From Chlorops oryzae (lineage: Eukaryota; Arthropoda; Insecta; Diptera; Chloropidae), in NCBI GenBank assembly GCA_020466095.1, contig CM035808.1:28921345-28985344 (forward strand): a DNA stretch of 64,000 bases, given 5' to 3'. The position numbers and the translations under genes were made by a program. Each line of letters starts with the position of its first letter. Position 1 is the stretch's first letter. The notes under the pieces were generated by a model. That model worked only from the letters and a program-made list of their open reading frames with translations, was not told where the DNA came from and did not search any database. Shown piece after piece: positions 44,219 through 57,015 of this stretch.

Positions 44219-44755
44219 CCCGTTCATTAAGTGATTGGGCCAAACAGACTTACAATTTCAAATATAATATGTTGAATATAAATCATTAATTGATTTTTAT
44301 ACTTAATAAAAAATACTTTCTTTTGTTTTGTAATTTTCGCCACAATTTTATATTCTCTCATTGTGTTTTGCTTAAACTATTTGAATTTTCATTGAGACTT
44401 GAGAAAGATCTAAAATAAATACAAAAGCATTTTTATGCTTTATAAATAAGATTACAGACGTCTACTTTCTAAGAATTATATGTACATACGTCTACCACAG
44501 TAAGAAACAATTGGCTTAGAATACTTTAACAATATTATAACATAGGAGATAGTGATATCAAGAGATATAATTATGTACTTATGTAAGTGTGTATCGGTAT
44601 TTCATACGGATAGTGAGTTTATTGTACAGATCAACAGATTCGAGCCTTAAGCGCTTAAAACTTAACGAATTTTACAGTTCTTACGATTATTAACTTCTAA
44701 AGCCCCATACTATGTACACCCGCCCATTGTTATAGCCACGATCATCGTCCGTTAG
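44219..44755 (-). other. Presumed fz4 3' UTR and downstream flank
   Basis: AT-rich and ORF-free. Minus-strand AATAAA at 44623-44618, about 130 bases beyond the stop codon, is a candidate poly(A) signal. Confidence 0.4.
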
Positions 44756-46264
44756 CTACACACGTGGATGATTTGGATTGTAGACTGGTACATTATGGAA
44801 ATTTATACCGCTGTACAGTGGGCCGCCGTGAATGGATTTGCCATTCGAATGTAAATGTTTCTTCGGCAACGAAGCAATCGACTTGCTTGTCAGTGTCGAT
44901 GAAGTGGGCGTGGCAACCAGTCGATTGCGATACGATTCACATGTCTTTCGCGACCAGACCCAAATGCCCGTTAAAGTGCCGCCAGTCAATTGAAAGAATA
45001 TTCTTATTAGAGTTTGCCAGGCAGTTTGCTGAGCCGGCGAAGCGCAGTCCTCTTGAGTCGTACAAGATAATACCGATGTGCTATAGCGTTCGAAGAACAT
45101 GGTCGCAATGCCCGCAATCGTTGGTATAAAGAACGCGAGTGCAAAAACCAGAAAACGTTTACGTATCTGTGAGAAACGTTGATGACCGAATGTAGGTTGC
45201 ATTTGTAACTGTAAGGCACGTAGCGAATGCGAAGCCCGAAGTGTAAAGAATAGCCCGAGCAATAGAAGAACCAATGCGGGAATCTCAACGAATCCTGGAG
45301 CCGAGCACATACCCGTCAGCTCATTGGGCCGGACACGTTCCATGAGAAGAGCAGCGATAGGTGGTGCTAACGGCGGTACCCATGCCAAAACGTGGAACAG
45401 TCCCGACTTCTTTTCCAACGCTTCACTCGACCACTTGCTATGCGACGACAGATAGAAACATAGGGCGAATATGAGCCACCACGTGGCAGCGCACAGGCTC
45501 AAGTAGCTCGTCGTAATGAATGAGGCCAAACAGGGTGGCGATAACGTGCACGGTGGAGTGTTCTTGCCGAGTGCATCTTCAAGCATCGCCAATGCTCGCG
45601 ATGAATTATGAAAGACGATGCGTTCTAGATAGCAAACGCTGAAGAGATTATAGCACAAGCAGAGGAAAAGAACCGGACGTTCAGGATAGCCGAATCGCGT
45701 TGGCTCGGCCCAGAAAGTGACCAACGAGAAGAGCGTCAGGACGAAGCAAATAGCCGACAAGCCCAATATGAGAGCCTCAGCGATTTTCTTCTGTTGTGTG
45801 CTATGGAAGGCATCGCGATTACATTGTGGCACACAGAAATCCGGATTCAGAAGATCGACGGTGAAATTCTGCGGACAAATAACACTTGGTGCCATATTTT
45901 TGTTCAAATGCGCTGGCAGTTTCCATGCCAGCCATGGCCACGAGAACGATTGCTGTTGGTGTTGATGAGCTTGCTGCTGCTGCGCTGGCGCATCTTGCTG
46001 CTTCGGTGCGGTATGCTGTGGTATCTGCATACAGAGCTCATGTTTTTCCGGTTGCGGGAGCACATCACAATTGAGGAAATCTGGCCAGAGTTGCATTAAC
46101 TCCGGCTGGGCGTCGCATTCGGTTTTGACAGTTTCGCAGAGCGATTTGCAAGGCGTGACTGGGCGCGGCACATCGGGCGTGCAGAGTGGAAACAGCGAAG
46201 AGCAGAGCAGGAATCTTGCACGATCCGAGCACTTGGAATCAATTAATGGCAACAATTTTGCGAT
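44756..46264 (-). CDS. fz4: frizzled 4 (Wnt receptor), large last coding exon
   Basis: Seven-transmembrane Wnt receptor of the plasma membrane. This exon (502 codons plus TAG) follows an acceptor TTCATTCCAG in phase 0. It opens inside the extracellular cysteine-rich domain (IAKLLPLIDSKCSDRARFLL, then SSLFPLCTPDVPRPVTPC), with eight CRD cysteines visible. A Gln/His-rich linker follows, and an N-glycosylation sequon NFT near residue 130. Seven hydrophobic segments run from ALILGLSAICFVLTLFSLVT to FFQLTGGTLTGIWVW. The cytoplasmic KTxxxW motif of frizzleds reads KTCESY, with tyrosine in the tryptophan position, as I recall for fly fz4. The tail ends FHNVPVYNPNHPRV. The signal peptide and first CRD exon(s) were not found upstream and may lie in the 46.3-64 kb region or beyond. 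The in-frame TTG near 46255 is not a plausible start. Confidence 0.95.
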   Translation of the reverse strand: MAKLLPLIDSKCSDRARFLLCSSLFPLCTPDVPRPVTPCKSLCETVKTECDAQPELMQLWPDFLNCDVLPQPEKHELCMQIPQHTAPKQQDAPAQQQQAHQHQQQSFSWPWLAWKLPAHLNKNMAPSVICPQNFTVDLLNPDFCVPQCNRDAFHSTQQKKIAEALILGLSAICFVLTLFSLVTFWAEPTRFGYPERPVLFLCLCYNLFSVCYLERIVFHNSSRALAMLEDALGKNTPPCTLSPPCLASFITTSYLSLCAATWWLIFALCFYLSSHSKWSSEALEKKSGLFHVLAWVPPLAPPIAALLMERVRPNELTGMCSAPGFVEIPALVLLLLGLFFTLRASHSLRALQLQMQPTFGHQRFSQIRKRFLVFALAFFIPTIAGIATMFFERYSTSVLSCTTQEDCASPAQQTAWQTLIRIFFQLTGGTLTGIWVWSRKTCESYRNRLVATPTSSTLTSKSIASLPKKHLHSNGKSIHGGPLYSGINFHNVPVYNPNHPRV

Positions 46265-47117
46265 CTGGAATGAACAGAAGAGGAAAATAAACGCATTATT
46301 ATTGAAGCATTTATAATTTGGGGCGAAAAAATATGTATCTAAGGCTCAAGAGAGACAGACAACAGACAAAGTAAGCGATGCGACATTTCGAGAAGCCCTT
46401 CAGAGGCTAACAGCAAAAAAAAAAAAAAACTACACGATTTCAGGTAGGTAGGCACTTCCTTTCCATCAAAAAACTGCCAACAAAAATTGACGGATGCGTA
46501 CGAAATACCTCAACGAAGAATGCAGAAAGAGCGAAAAGAAAAAAAAAAAGGAGTCTGCGAGTCCTAAATTTCTGGAGAAGGCTTAAACGATTTCGTTTGA
46601 AATTTGGAGAACTAAAATTTTTTGGGCGAACATTTTTTTTTAGCAAGTCAAATTAGCGCAGCAGACAACAAAGCTCAGAGTCTTTCTTGAGAAATCGGGG
46701 CTCTTTTTTTGTTATTGAATTTTTTTGTTTCTTATATCCTGCTTCGAAGACAAAAGGATTGATACGTTTTTATTGCAGAGGGGGGAAAAAACAGCTTTTG
46801 GTACAGAGTGACATTGACGTTTGACGGAAAGTCACCGTCTGGGACTAGGTACAGCTTATGAGAAGAATGCTGTGCACCTTCACAAAAAAGTTGTACTTTT
46901 TTGCCACAATATTTTTTTTTTTTTTTTTTTTTTACTTTAGGCGGCAGATTAAAGGATGGAATAAAAATAAAACAACAAAATATCTCATGCGAGGACACTT
47001 GAAGTTGATGCCATCGCTCCGTCGCTTCTCACATTACATGCTTAATGACAACAGAAAATATGTACCCCATGCTGTGAGCTCCTCATGAAGCATTTCAACG
47101 ATTTAAGAAGAATTATT
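46265..47117. other. Sequence upstream of the fz4 last exon, no recognised gene
   Basis: Probably fz4 intron. Contains poly(A)/poly(T) tracts (46410, 46540, 46912-46933) and short unrecognised ORFs. Confidence 0.5.
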
Positions 47118-47367
47118 GCACGCCCGAACAACGAACCGATCTCGCATGCTCGTGCGCGACTCCCGATTCATGATCATCGGATTTATTTGCTGCAATAGTC
47201 GAATATGCATCGCAACAACCTGTCGAGACATGCTTTACAACTTCAATCTTTGTGGCTGTACAGCTCTCTTTGCAGTCGCCTTCAACGGGAGCTGTGGAGC
47301 TGAAGACCGCATCTCGGTCGACAACAGTTTTTTGGACCTGGCCCCATTGGGGTTCAAGTGATTATCA
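47118..47367 (-). other. Unidentified cysteine-containing ORF, possible exon
   Basis: A minus-strand frame without ATG stays open for about 82 codons, from just after a TAA near 47368 to the TAA at about 47118. It reads VQKTVVDRDAVFSSTAPVEG, then DCKESCTATKIEVVKHVSTG, then CCDAYSTIAANKSDDHESG. Codons are of RNY type with balanced composition, unlike neighbouring DNA. The C-x3-C...GCCDAY spacing recalls cysteine-rich extracellular (EMI/NIM-like) segments, but I cannot assign it. A CAG acceptor precedes it but with a poor pyrimidine tract. Confidence 0.3.
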
Positions 47368-47369
47368 GT

Positions 47370-50300
47370 TGTAAGAACAGCGGGTGTCGATTGAGAAAAC
47401 TTTTATTTGAGTGGAGACGATCGATAAAAATCCCTCAATTTTCTCACTGGGTGTTTTGCTGACCTTACACAATAAGTCCATAGTTTGGGAAATACTGTAG
47501 GAATTTTGTAAGCAGATCTGAAGAGAGAAATTTCGGAATCGGGGATTTCTCCCCTTCCTGGAGGTCCGTCCTCTCGTCAGAAAACAGAAGGGCACAAACT
47601 CTAAGTCCCTTGCAGCAGTGATTCCTTAATTTTTCGGGCCAAAAAGACTTTGATCGATTAGTCCATGTATGAGGCCTTCTACACCAGGCAATTTTAGTTG
47701 CGAAAGTCATATCGAATTCTCTTTTGGAATTGCTTTCGTGTCTACATTGGGCCAGCAACTCGAGTTGCTCGATCGTCAAAAACAACCCCGACGCCACTTT
47801 CATGTTTGAAAGTAAGAAAGAAATGACATTTTCATGTTTGAAAGTAAGAAAGAGATGCACAAGGTGAATCGCACAAAATTGCCTGTACGAGCAACTCGCG
47901 ACAGCAATTTTCCCCTTACCTTCCCTGTACCTCGTCTCTTCTACAAACTCGCGAGTTGCGACTCTCTAAAAGCTTTTGTCATTCGGTTTGGTTCGAGCTA
48001 TAGAAATTCGTCGTTATAGCTGTGGAAATTTTGACTGTATAAACTAGATTTTGGTTGACAATAAGCTTAAGGTCACAATTGGACCTCGTCTTTTTTAAAC
48101 CCCTTTTAAAAGTTATGGAATGATATTGCCAGTGCCAGTGCCGCAAGAGTTCTTACGTTTTTAAAAATACAAAAGCATCAAAGAAAAGAAAAAAATACTA
48201 AGTATAAAGGAAAAACTTCAAAAAGTCAATTGTCCCATTCTGAATCCATCGATAAATGGAAAACAATTGGCTTCATTAAATTTCGTTGTACGCTTCACAG
48301 TTCGTAATGAATGGATTCGAGTGTCCGTCGAAGTTCGGCTACGGCTTTTTATGGAAACTACGAGAAGAATAAAGAGAAGAAAAAAAACATTTTTTTTCGG
48401 GCAATCATAATTCAAATTGAAACAATTATACACAATTGCTCAGACACATTGCCTCGAATTGAAGCGCACCCACAGCGAGAACTTCAAACGCTTTCGTTCG
48501 ATTCCATTTGTTTTTCTTTCGCTTTCATCCGGATTTCATGTACATATGTACAATGAACCTGCAATATATGTATATCGTACTCATAAAGTATATTTTCCCC
48601 CTCACAGTTCTGTAATCAAAAATTATAAAAATCATTTCTAGCCTTACGTTGCCCAGATGATAAACCAATAGTCGCTTCGCTCTTCTCTTTTATTGAAGAT
48701 TTCTTTTGCCCCGTCATAAATATTGCAATTAGCACAATATAGTAACGCCCATGTTGACGCACTTTGATCTTTCATGCGGTGCGGTACGGTACGGTGAGCT
48801 TTTAGGTTTCTCAAGATTTCCAAAAAAAAAAATATATTTTTTTTATTTTGTACTTAAAAAACAGGAAGAAACCGCTTTGAAGTCAATCTGAAAATTTTGA
48901 TTTTATAGATTTTCGAATCAAGGAAAATAATTCATTTGCCTTGATCTTTGAAAGTTCTTCTTATGTATATTTATGTGAATAATCCTGAATTTAATAATAA
49001 GTACTCAAAAGTATTATTTAATATTAAATATATAGGTATTTTTTCTATAATTTTGAAACCCTGCTGAAGGGGGTTCTGAGCTCTTTTTGACGAAACGCGG
49101 TTCAAGCGAAGAAGTTTTCCGCATTTTTTGAGTAACCTACAGAATTACTTCGTCACAAGGTCACAATGTTTGGGCGTACATCATGCCTAGTTTTCAATAA
49201 TGCAGAAATTCCAGCGTATGAATTCTCGCAAACATCCAACTCATCCAAGCATATGGAACCAGTTGCAATCAACTTCGCTTTCGATTGTAATTAATTCCAT
49301 ATATTTGTATGAAGTATATGTTTGCAGGAATTGATGCCTGGGAATTCCCGCACTTTTGGAAACCAGGGATCAGTCTAAATGCCAAAATTTCATCGACTGA
49401 GGCACGCAAGCCGACACGAAGGGTAGTTTGTTTAATTTTTACCACAGCCAAATAAAGGTAATTTCAAATTTTGTGTACTTTCAGAGAATGAATCCCAAAG
49501 CCTGGGAGACGCCATAACATAACCCTTTGGCAGTAAGTGAAAACTACATAAATTTAACACTGTTTGTGTCAATGTAGACAAGGTAAATCGATGCTACTGA
49601 AAAAGATATTTGGAAAAGAAAGATTTTGAATAATTATTTTCTAGGATTCTTTGTTCCTTGTCCTATTCGTGATAGCGTTGACTTGCGATCAACAACGAGT
49701 ATATAATTAGACCCAGATTTAGGAGGTGACAAACCGGAAAAATGCCTAGAGCGGCACGATTATGGGCGTTATTTCACATACCACAGATATGCGAAAACAG
49801 TACCCGATTAGTGCCATCATAGAGACACGAAATATTTTCCACATTTTCGCACAGAGTGGCAAAAAACTCAAATCGGGCCCGGAGTATAACCGGCAAAAGA
49901 CAGCAGAGCTTTCACTTCATTTTTCGAATTTTTCGACTTAAGCAGTTATTCCTTCATAACACAGAACTGAAATTTTCGCGGCAAAAGGTCAGAAGTAATT
50001 TTTAAAAAAATTTAAATGAAATCCCAAGGCAGTAATTAAGCTTGCTCGGGTAACTAAACGCATCAGTAAAATTTTGGCCTTCAACTTTACGGAAAAGGTC
50101 TCATTTAAGAATGCTAATCATAAAACGAACAATGAAAAATTGACTTTCGTGCTTCGAAGGATCATCAATCAAGATGCGGCATGATTAAAAATTCTTTAGG
50201 TGTCAGACGGTTTAATTGAATTGCGAGCGAAAATAACTTTTGCTTGCAATCATTGGGAAAGTTGAAGAAAAATGGATCAAAAAACTGAAAAGAATGCACC

Positions 50301-53285
50301 AAGGTCTCGAAAGTTTTCTTTGTGAAAAATAATTTTTTAATTTTTTTTTTTTTTTTTGGTTGTTTTCAGTTTCCAACGAAAGATCCGAACTATCCAATCG
50401 GTCGTATTTGAAACGCTTGTAGCGTTAAATATTGCATTCGTTACGAAGTGAAGAAAAAGCACCGTCCGAAATGGAGTGAGGACGACGGAGACGTCGAAGA
50501 GGATGACACCTTTGGCTTTTTTTTTTCTTCATCGTGCTATTGCAACGAAGGGACGCATAAAATGAAGAGTAATTGCCCGCCAGGCATTCAACGTTGGACT
50601 GATGGGCAAGCAAAGCTGTTGCGCATGCGCAATACGTTCGAGCTGCATGATTCTGCAGCTTGAGTCTTCAACATTAATAATATATTTTGGATGTTGTTTT
50701 GGTGTTTGGCATCGCCTCGCTTGAAAAATTCATTATCGACGCGCGACATGGCCTAATATGAATGTGTATTTCGGTCTCATATAGGAACGGGTGTAGAGAA
50801 AGATGGGTGATATTCTTGCGAGTGACAGGTTTTTTTTTTCGTTCGTTCTTATTCTCCAGAGTCGATTTTGATTGAATCGCTTTTTCATTTTCATCAAAAA
50901 ATTGAAACATTCACATTTTATAAGACTTTAATACTAGGAAAATAAATTTCACGCTCAGAGGAATTGCAAATCGTTTCCGATTTTCTAGCCAATCCCAAAC
51001 TGTACTCTGGGACTCGACCACAATGGCGTGATTCGATGTTTCGTTGCTGCTGCTCTTTTTTATGATATTTTTTTTAAATAATTTTTTTTTATGATCTACC
51101 TGGACAGATAAGATGAACGGTGAACCGAATGGCATCATCATTAGGTATGGCTTCCCGGAGCCGTGCTACTTTTTTCTTAATGTTTCATTTCCTCTATTTC
51201 TGTACATTTGTGGTGATTTGGTGTTAGGTGCTATTTTTCAAAATATAATAGTCGTCAGTTCGTGTGCTTAAGTATTGTTATTAGAGACGTCAAGTTTATA
51301 GTGTGTAAGTGTGAAGAAGAGACAACGAAGCTTAGGCAAATAAATCATATGGGGGAAATTATTCAAAGAAAAAAATATTCATTCTTATTATGAGTGTCTC
51401 TACAATGTAGAGTCTACATCCAAAAAAAGGTGAAAATCATTTCATTATTTCATATTTCTCATAATAAAATAAAAAACTTTTATGATTTTATTCAAGAAGA
51501 AGGATTGATTTAAGAGCGGAAACAGAATAACGAAACAAACTCCAAACAAACTGCAGACAAATAACAACTGAAACTCTCTTAAGACTCGAAAGTATAAAAA
51601 AAAAGAAAAAAGGAAAAAAAAGGGAGGAAAAAGGTAGAAAAAGGCCTCGAAAATCTCATTTCATTTCGACTTCAGTCTCCGGTGCAGCTTGGGCTTTTCG
51701 CTGAAATTCGCTTTCCGGTTGGTTGCGCTTAATCAAAAATACGTTTCGGTCTTGTGCAATCCAACATAGGATCGATTCGAGGAATGCAATTTTGTCTGCG
51801 AAACGAATGTCCTCGTATCGTTGGATGAATATGCACGCGCATGCGCAACATCTTAAGGCGCTGAGACACAGCCACAGTCGCCGTCGTCGTCGTCATCGTC
51901 ACCGTCACAGACACACTTAATGCGATGAGACATTATTATAATCTGAGCTTAAGTAATGGATTAATTTATAATTTTTATATGCGTATCGGTCCATGAGCAC
52001 GCTCAAAGACAGCACAACCTATTCGAGTTTACGAGGATATCTCCACCCCAATGGCCAACATGCCATTTGGACTCGAAGGGATTCCAGAGTACCTATCAAA
52101 TCCAAGTGGGTATAAAGCACAGTAGGAACTTTCAACGCATTTCATGAAAACTATAGCCACACAATGATGATGATGATGATGGTGATTGGCGGTTGAGTGG
52201 TCGGACGGTATGATGGCGGGACGGATGCCGTGGAATAGCATCGTAAAAGAATGAGAAGAGGAAAACGAAGAGGCTTAAACGCCATGTCTGGAGCAATTTG
52301 TTACGAGATTACTTTATGCGCTTTAATGAGACAGTTTTGGGTTCAAGATTTTTTTTATTGTTTTGTTTTGTTTTGTTTTTCTCCTTTTCGAATGTCTCTT
52401 CTTTATTTAAATTTTTTTTTATATATTTTTATATTTGCATTTTGTTTTGTTTTGTCTCTGAATTTTCTTGAATGAACCAGCCAAACGTACAACCTTAAAG
52501 TTGTGTTCATATTTTTCGGTTTTTACCGAGGCGTGGCTTTCGAGACTGCTTCGATTTCGGTTTCGTGGTCTTCTTCCTCGTCCGGCATTTCAAAAATTTG
52601 TCTAAATTTGTTATTTATCAGTTTTTTTTTTAGCTTCTTTGATGTGTCTGTTTTTTTTCCGTTTTCATTGAAAAATTTTTGCATTGAGATTCGAAAATCT
52701 TGAAAACTGATCAGTTCGATTCCGCCTCAATTTGTTTAAGTTTCCAGATCATTCATTAAAAAACCAAAAAGTTTTTAAAAAAATATTTCTTCTTCGCAAA
52801 CATTCATCATTTGCATAAATAATCGTTTTAAATTTTTCACGCATAATTCATTGCCTGTTTTCGCATGCGCGCATTTTGATGTAAATTAATAATTTCTTTT
52901 GTTGTCGAGGCAGAGGGTTTATTTTTTTTATTGGTTTTCTCTGCCTCCTAATGCTCATAAGCATCGTGTTTATGAATTAAAATGAACAATTTATTATTTT
53001 CTGAGATATATTTCAGTCAACAGATTTGGTTTAAATTAACAAAAGTCGGTAATTATTGTGGCTTGATTGAAATTAAGCCTATTAACACTGACATCAAAGA
53101 GTTTCGATGATAATTTCGAAATAAAAAAAATTCTGTTTTTATATTCCTCAACAAAAGATTAATGGCTCAGTTAGTCGTGTCATCAATGGTCCGAATGGAA
53201 TTTTGCTCAGAACTTTTATTTGGAGTATCCGTAGTAAGTGAAAGTTAAGCTTTAGTTAATTTCATTTCTTCAAGATCGATGTTCT
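47370..53285. other. Probable fz4 intron or upstream region, no recognised gene
   Basis: Unique-looking AT-rich DNA with poly(A/T) runs. It has GCGCATGCGC palindromes at 50619-50632, 51837-51846 and 52861-52872, a CATCGTCACCGTCAC triplet tract near 51885-51910 and an ATG triplet tract near 52164. The stretch around 47690-47900 resembles the 3158-3481 TIR family in parts (GAGGCCTTCTACACCAGGCA). ORFs up to 131 codons are unrecognised. Confidence 0.5.
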
Positions 53286-53425
53286 CTTATATGCTTGCCA
53301 TGCGTAGATCGAAATTGATCAATTTCAGAACAAAATTTATATTGCCTCAATTTCAAATGTCAAATTTGTTCTGAAATTTTTTTTGAAATTAAACAATTTT
53401 GATCTACGTGTGGCAAACATATAAG
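53286..53425. mobile_element. Foldback MITE, 140 bp
   Basis: CTTATATGCTTGCCATGCGT and ACGTGTGGCAAACATATAAG form inverted ends continuing through AGATC/GATCT. Inner TTTCAGAACAAA and TTTGTTCTGAAA also pair. Non-coding. Confidence 0.75.
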
Positions 53426-56400
53426 GCTTCAAATGTGTATTAATTGAATCGAAGTTCAATTAGAATTTCAACTATGGATGGAGCAATCTCTTCCAACATT
53501 TAAAAACATTTTTGTTTGTAACAGAGGAAAACCGGTTGGCAACAAGTGTAAGGCCAGCTTAAGTGTTTTCAAACAGAAGGCTAATAAAATCTGAACTATC
53601 GATATAATTTCGTTATATAATTATCTCTGGATTAGTGATCAAAGAAGAATTTTTAACAGTTCAAAGAATGAAAGACTCGGTATAGAATTTTTAGCTCTTA
53701 TTTTTAGCTGACCAATTTTTTTTAGACCCCACACACTCTGTGTCGAGGGTATATTGCATTTGTGCGTACGTGTGTAACACCCAAAACCATTCGTGATAGA
53801 CTGAAATGTGTATAGAAATGATCAGCGTCACCAGAAGATTCGCTTTAGCCATATCTGTCCGTCTGTCTATCTGTATACAGTTCTCTTATCGAAGGAGTTG
53901 AGATATCATCACGAAATTTGGTATGCGTGCTCACGGGGACATGAGTAAGAACATTTTCGAGAATGAATCTAATTGGACCTCCAGTACTAGGGTCTTTTCA
54001 GGAAATCACAAAAACTGTCATAAGGCCAGCTGAAGGATTTAATTTGAACTACAGTTGACAGTTGGTCCCGTTAATATTAGTTTGACCACCTTAATTTTTA
54101 TTCCCTTTTTATTGAAGACTGTTAAATGAAGATCTCCCCTTTTGAATTTACCGCTAGAACAATAGGACATCGAGTCCATTAATGGTTTCAAAAATTCGCC
54201 ATTAAATACTACATTTTGTCGGCATTATTCAAAGCGGTCTCCTAACGCCGGCAACCAACTCAAATTTCGTGTCATATTCATGTTGACATTTTAATTTATA
54301 AGCCGTGGATATGCAAACAATTTTGCCGGAGCGGCCGGGGCGCTCTCGACCGCAATGCAACTGAATACACAAGTACCCTAATGCAATTTACCGAAAAGCA
54401 ACGTCGGCTATCTGAGAATGTGTTATTATATACTTATACTTATGTGCCATAAATATCTACATATTTTTGTTTGTATGTAGATACTTGTATGGCTATCTTT
54501 GCGAGCACAAATAAAGCAAATGCTTAGGCAAACATCAAAGCTGAACAGATGGTTTTTTGTTGTTTTTTTTTTCGTTTTTCTTGATTTTGCAAGCAATGCA
54601 TCGATACGGTAGACAGGCTTTTGTTGTGCCGGCATTCGGATGTTACGGCTATTCGGATCGTACGCTTGTTGTAATGTGAGAAACATCAGCTAAGACCAAT
54701 CGTTTCTACATCTATCAACTCTCGGCCCTGAGAGAATTGACTTTTATATGCAGTATGCAGGTAGTCTATGCAGTTTGCTTTCGATCTTTGTGTGTCCATT
54801 AAAATTGTTTTTCCCCCATTCGCTTGAGCGGGAAAAAGGCTTATTTTCCGCCTGTCAAGTTGACAGTTGAAAGCCGTTGTCGTCCCCATGGCTAAGAATA
54901 TCGCTTTGAGAAAGATGGAAGGAAAATCCGTTGTCGGGAGATCGTGACTTCTTGTGCTAAGAGAAAATCGGTACGAAACATTTCCAATGGTCGAGAAGCT
55001 ATTTGATCTCGACGGTTTTTGAAACGACATTTTCATAGCTGGTTGCACGGCTGATTGCCTGCTGTCGCAATGGCAACGGCAATTCAAATCGTAATCGCAA
55101 TTTCAATCGGCATTGCAATCGAAATCGCAATCGGAACCGTTCAATTGCATCGGCAAATCACCGTCAATGCGATTTGATGGAAATGACAGTGCAGGCATTC
55201 ATGGCTGGGGGCCATGGCTTGGCGGCACTTGGCACAAAAGGCTTACCAAATCAGTTAATTTCATTAATTCCGACGTTAGTCAATATCTCGTGAGTCGAAC
55301 CGGCGAGCGGCTCAAAGCGTATTATTCACGTTAATTGAACATAGTAGGAATGTAGGACCTATTTCGGTTTCGTTCGTTCTTTGAAGGGTGACGCTGAAAT
55401 AGCGCAAAAAATTATCTCAACTCGATTTACTCGTATTTATTTAAGTATTATTTTTTGTTCCAAAGGAATTTCTTTTCACATTTATTTATTTATTTTTTTT
55501 ATATATTTTTTTTTTCTAGATAAAGCAAGGTGTTTACCGCCAGACCTCCACATCTTTTATTGATGCTATAAATTGAAGAACAGTATTAATTGATTTTTTT
55601 TATTTTTTATTTCTAATGATGACAGCGAGGAACGTCATTAATTGAAAATTTAACTCAATTTCAAAATCGAAATCGGCTCGCTCAATCGTCAAGGGTATTC
55701 CAAAAAAATAAAAAAAATAAAAAAAACCAAAAAATAAAATTTAAAAAGAAATAAATAAATAAATTGTATATCGAGCGGCTTTGCGTAGGTTGAATCTTCA
55801 TTTTTTAATTACGTTAAATTGTGTTTGTGTGTGTGTGTATTTTTTCTTTAATTTTTCGGAATTTTAAAACAAAAAACGAAACGGCAGTTTGCATAATTAA
55901 TACGATTTCAACGAATTGATAAAGTCCATAAATTTCATTAAGACTTCAAAGGCTTCAATCGTGAAAGAGCTGCGAAATGACATCATTTGCCCCGAATATG
56001 AATGTCGGAAACTGCGAAATTATGCAGACAACACAACACAAGAAAAAAAAAAATAATAAGAAAATGTAAAAAACCGAGAAAAAGAAAATCATTTTAATGA
56101 GTGGCGACAAGTGCTCGATAAATGTCATTGACCGAAATTTATTATGAGATTCTTTCCGTGATATTTCGATTTGGGTGGCTTGCTTCGAGAGCGATTAACA
56201 CAGTTGGGAATAACCAATAGCCGTTGGTATGAAAGCTTTCTTCCGCGATTCCCACGAGTTCAAGGATTTGTAGCAGATAATAGGTACATAGGTTCATAGT
56301 CTTTAAAAACAGCCATGTGGAGAGATGGGGGTCTTCTGGAAGTTGCCCCGAACCACTCCGAAGTACTCCTTTGAAAACGCAGTGATGATTGTTTTAAGTT

Positions 56401-56472
56401 GTACTGTTTTCGGACAAGGGTGTGCAGGGTACCAATACCAAGATACTGTTCAATATTGAGAGGTGGGTCTAA
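53426..56472. other. No recognised gene
   Basis: A 133-codon minus ORF (55087-54686) is the longest unique ORF here but shows no recognisable domain and overlaps an AATCGCAAT-rich tract (55080-55135). A short minus-strand open segment near 54670-54575 (YDPNSRNIRMPAQQKPVYR) looks protein-like but has no supporting signals. Confidence 0.45.
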
Positions 56473-56882
56473 AATCTCTCTCTCTTTCTGTCTCTCTCTC
56501 TCTCTCACTCTCACTCTCGCTCTCTCTCTCTCTCTCACTCTCACTATCGCCCTCTCTCTCGCTCTCTCTCACTCTCTCTCTCTCTCGCACTCTCTCTCGC
56601 TTTCTCTCTCGCTCTCTCTCTCGCTCTCTCTCTCGCTCTCTCTTTCTCTCGCTCTCTCTCTCGCTCTCTCTCTCGCTCTCTCTCTCGCTCTCTCTCTCGC
56701 TCTCTCTCTCTCGCTCTCTCTCTCCTCGCTCTCTCTCTCGCTCTCTCTCTCGCTCTCTCTCGCTCTCTCTCTCGCTCTCTCTCTCGTTCTCTCTCTCGCT
56801 CTCTCTCTCGCTCTCTCTCTCGCTCTCTCTCTCGCTCTCTCTCTCGCTCTCTCTCTCGCTCTCTCTCTCGCTCTCTCTCTCG

Positions 56883-56915
<33 letters not shown>

Positions 56916-56924
56916 GCTCTCTCG

Positions 56925-56955
<31 letters not shown>

Positions 56956-57015
56956 TATCTCCTCTCTCTCTCTCTCTCTCTATCTCGCTCTCTCTCTCTC
57001 TCTCGCTCTCTCTCT
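56473..57015. repeat. Long (CT)n array organised as 12-bp CGCTCTCTCTCT units
   Basis: About 540 bases of CT dinucleotides with CG inserted every 12 bases over most of the middle (about 56600-56900). It gives false ORFs of Leu-Ala-Leu-Ser repeats on plus and Arg-Glu on minus. The GAGAG content could bind GAGA factor, but no function is shown. Confidence 0.97.

Noticed and set aside
45007..45288. 93-codon minus ORF and several plus ORFs over fz4
   Set aside because: Shadows of the fz4 coding exon in other frames.
52029..52241. Histidine-rich minus ORF
   Set aside because: The histidine run is translation of a short ATG triplet repeat; no other support.
54686..55087. 133-codon minus ORF as a gene
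   Set aside because: No recognisable motif, partly built on an AATCGCAAT-type repeat, and no promoter or splice support; kept only as a note.
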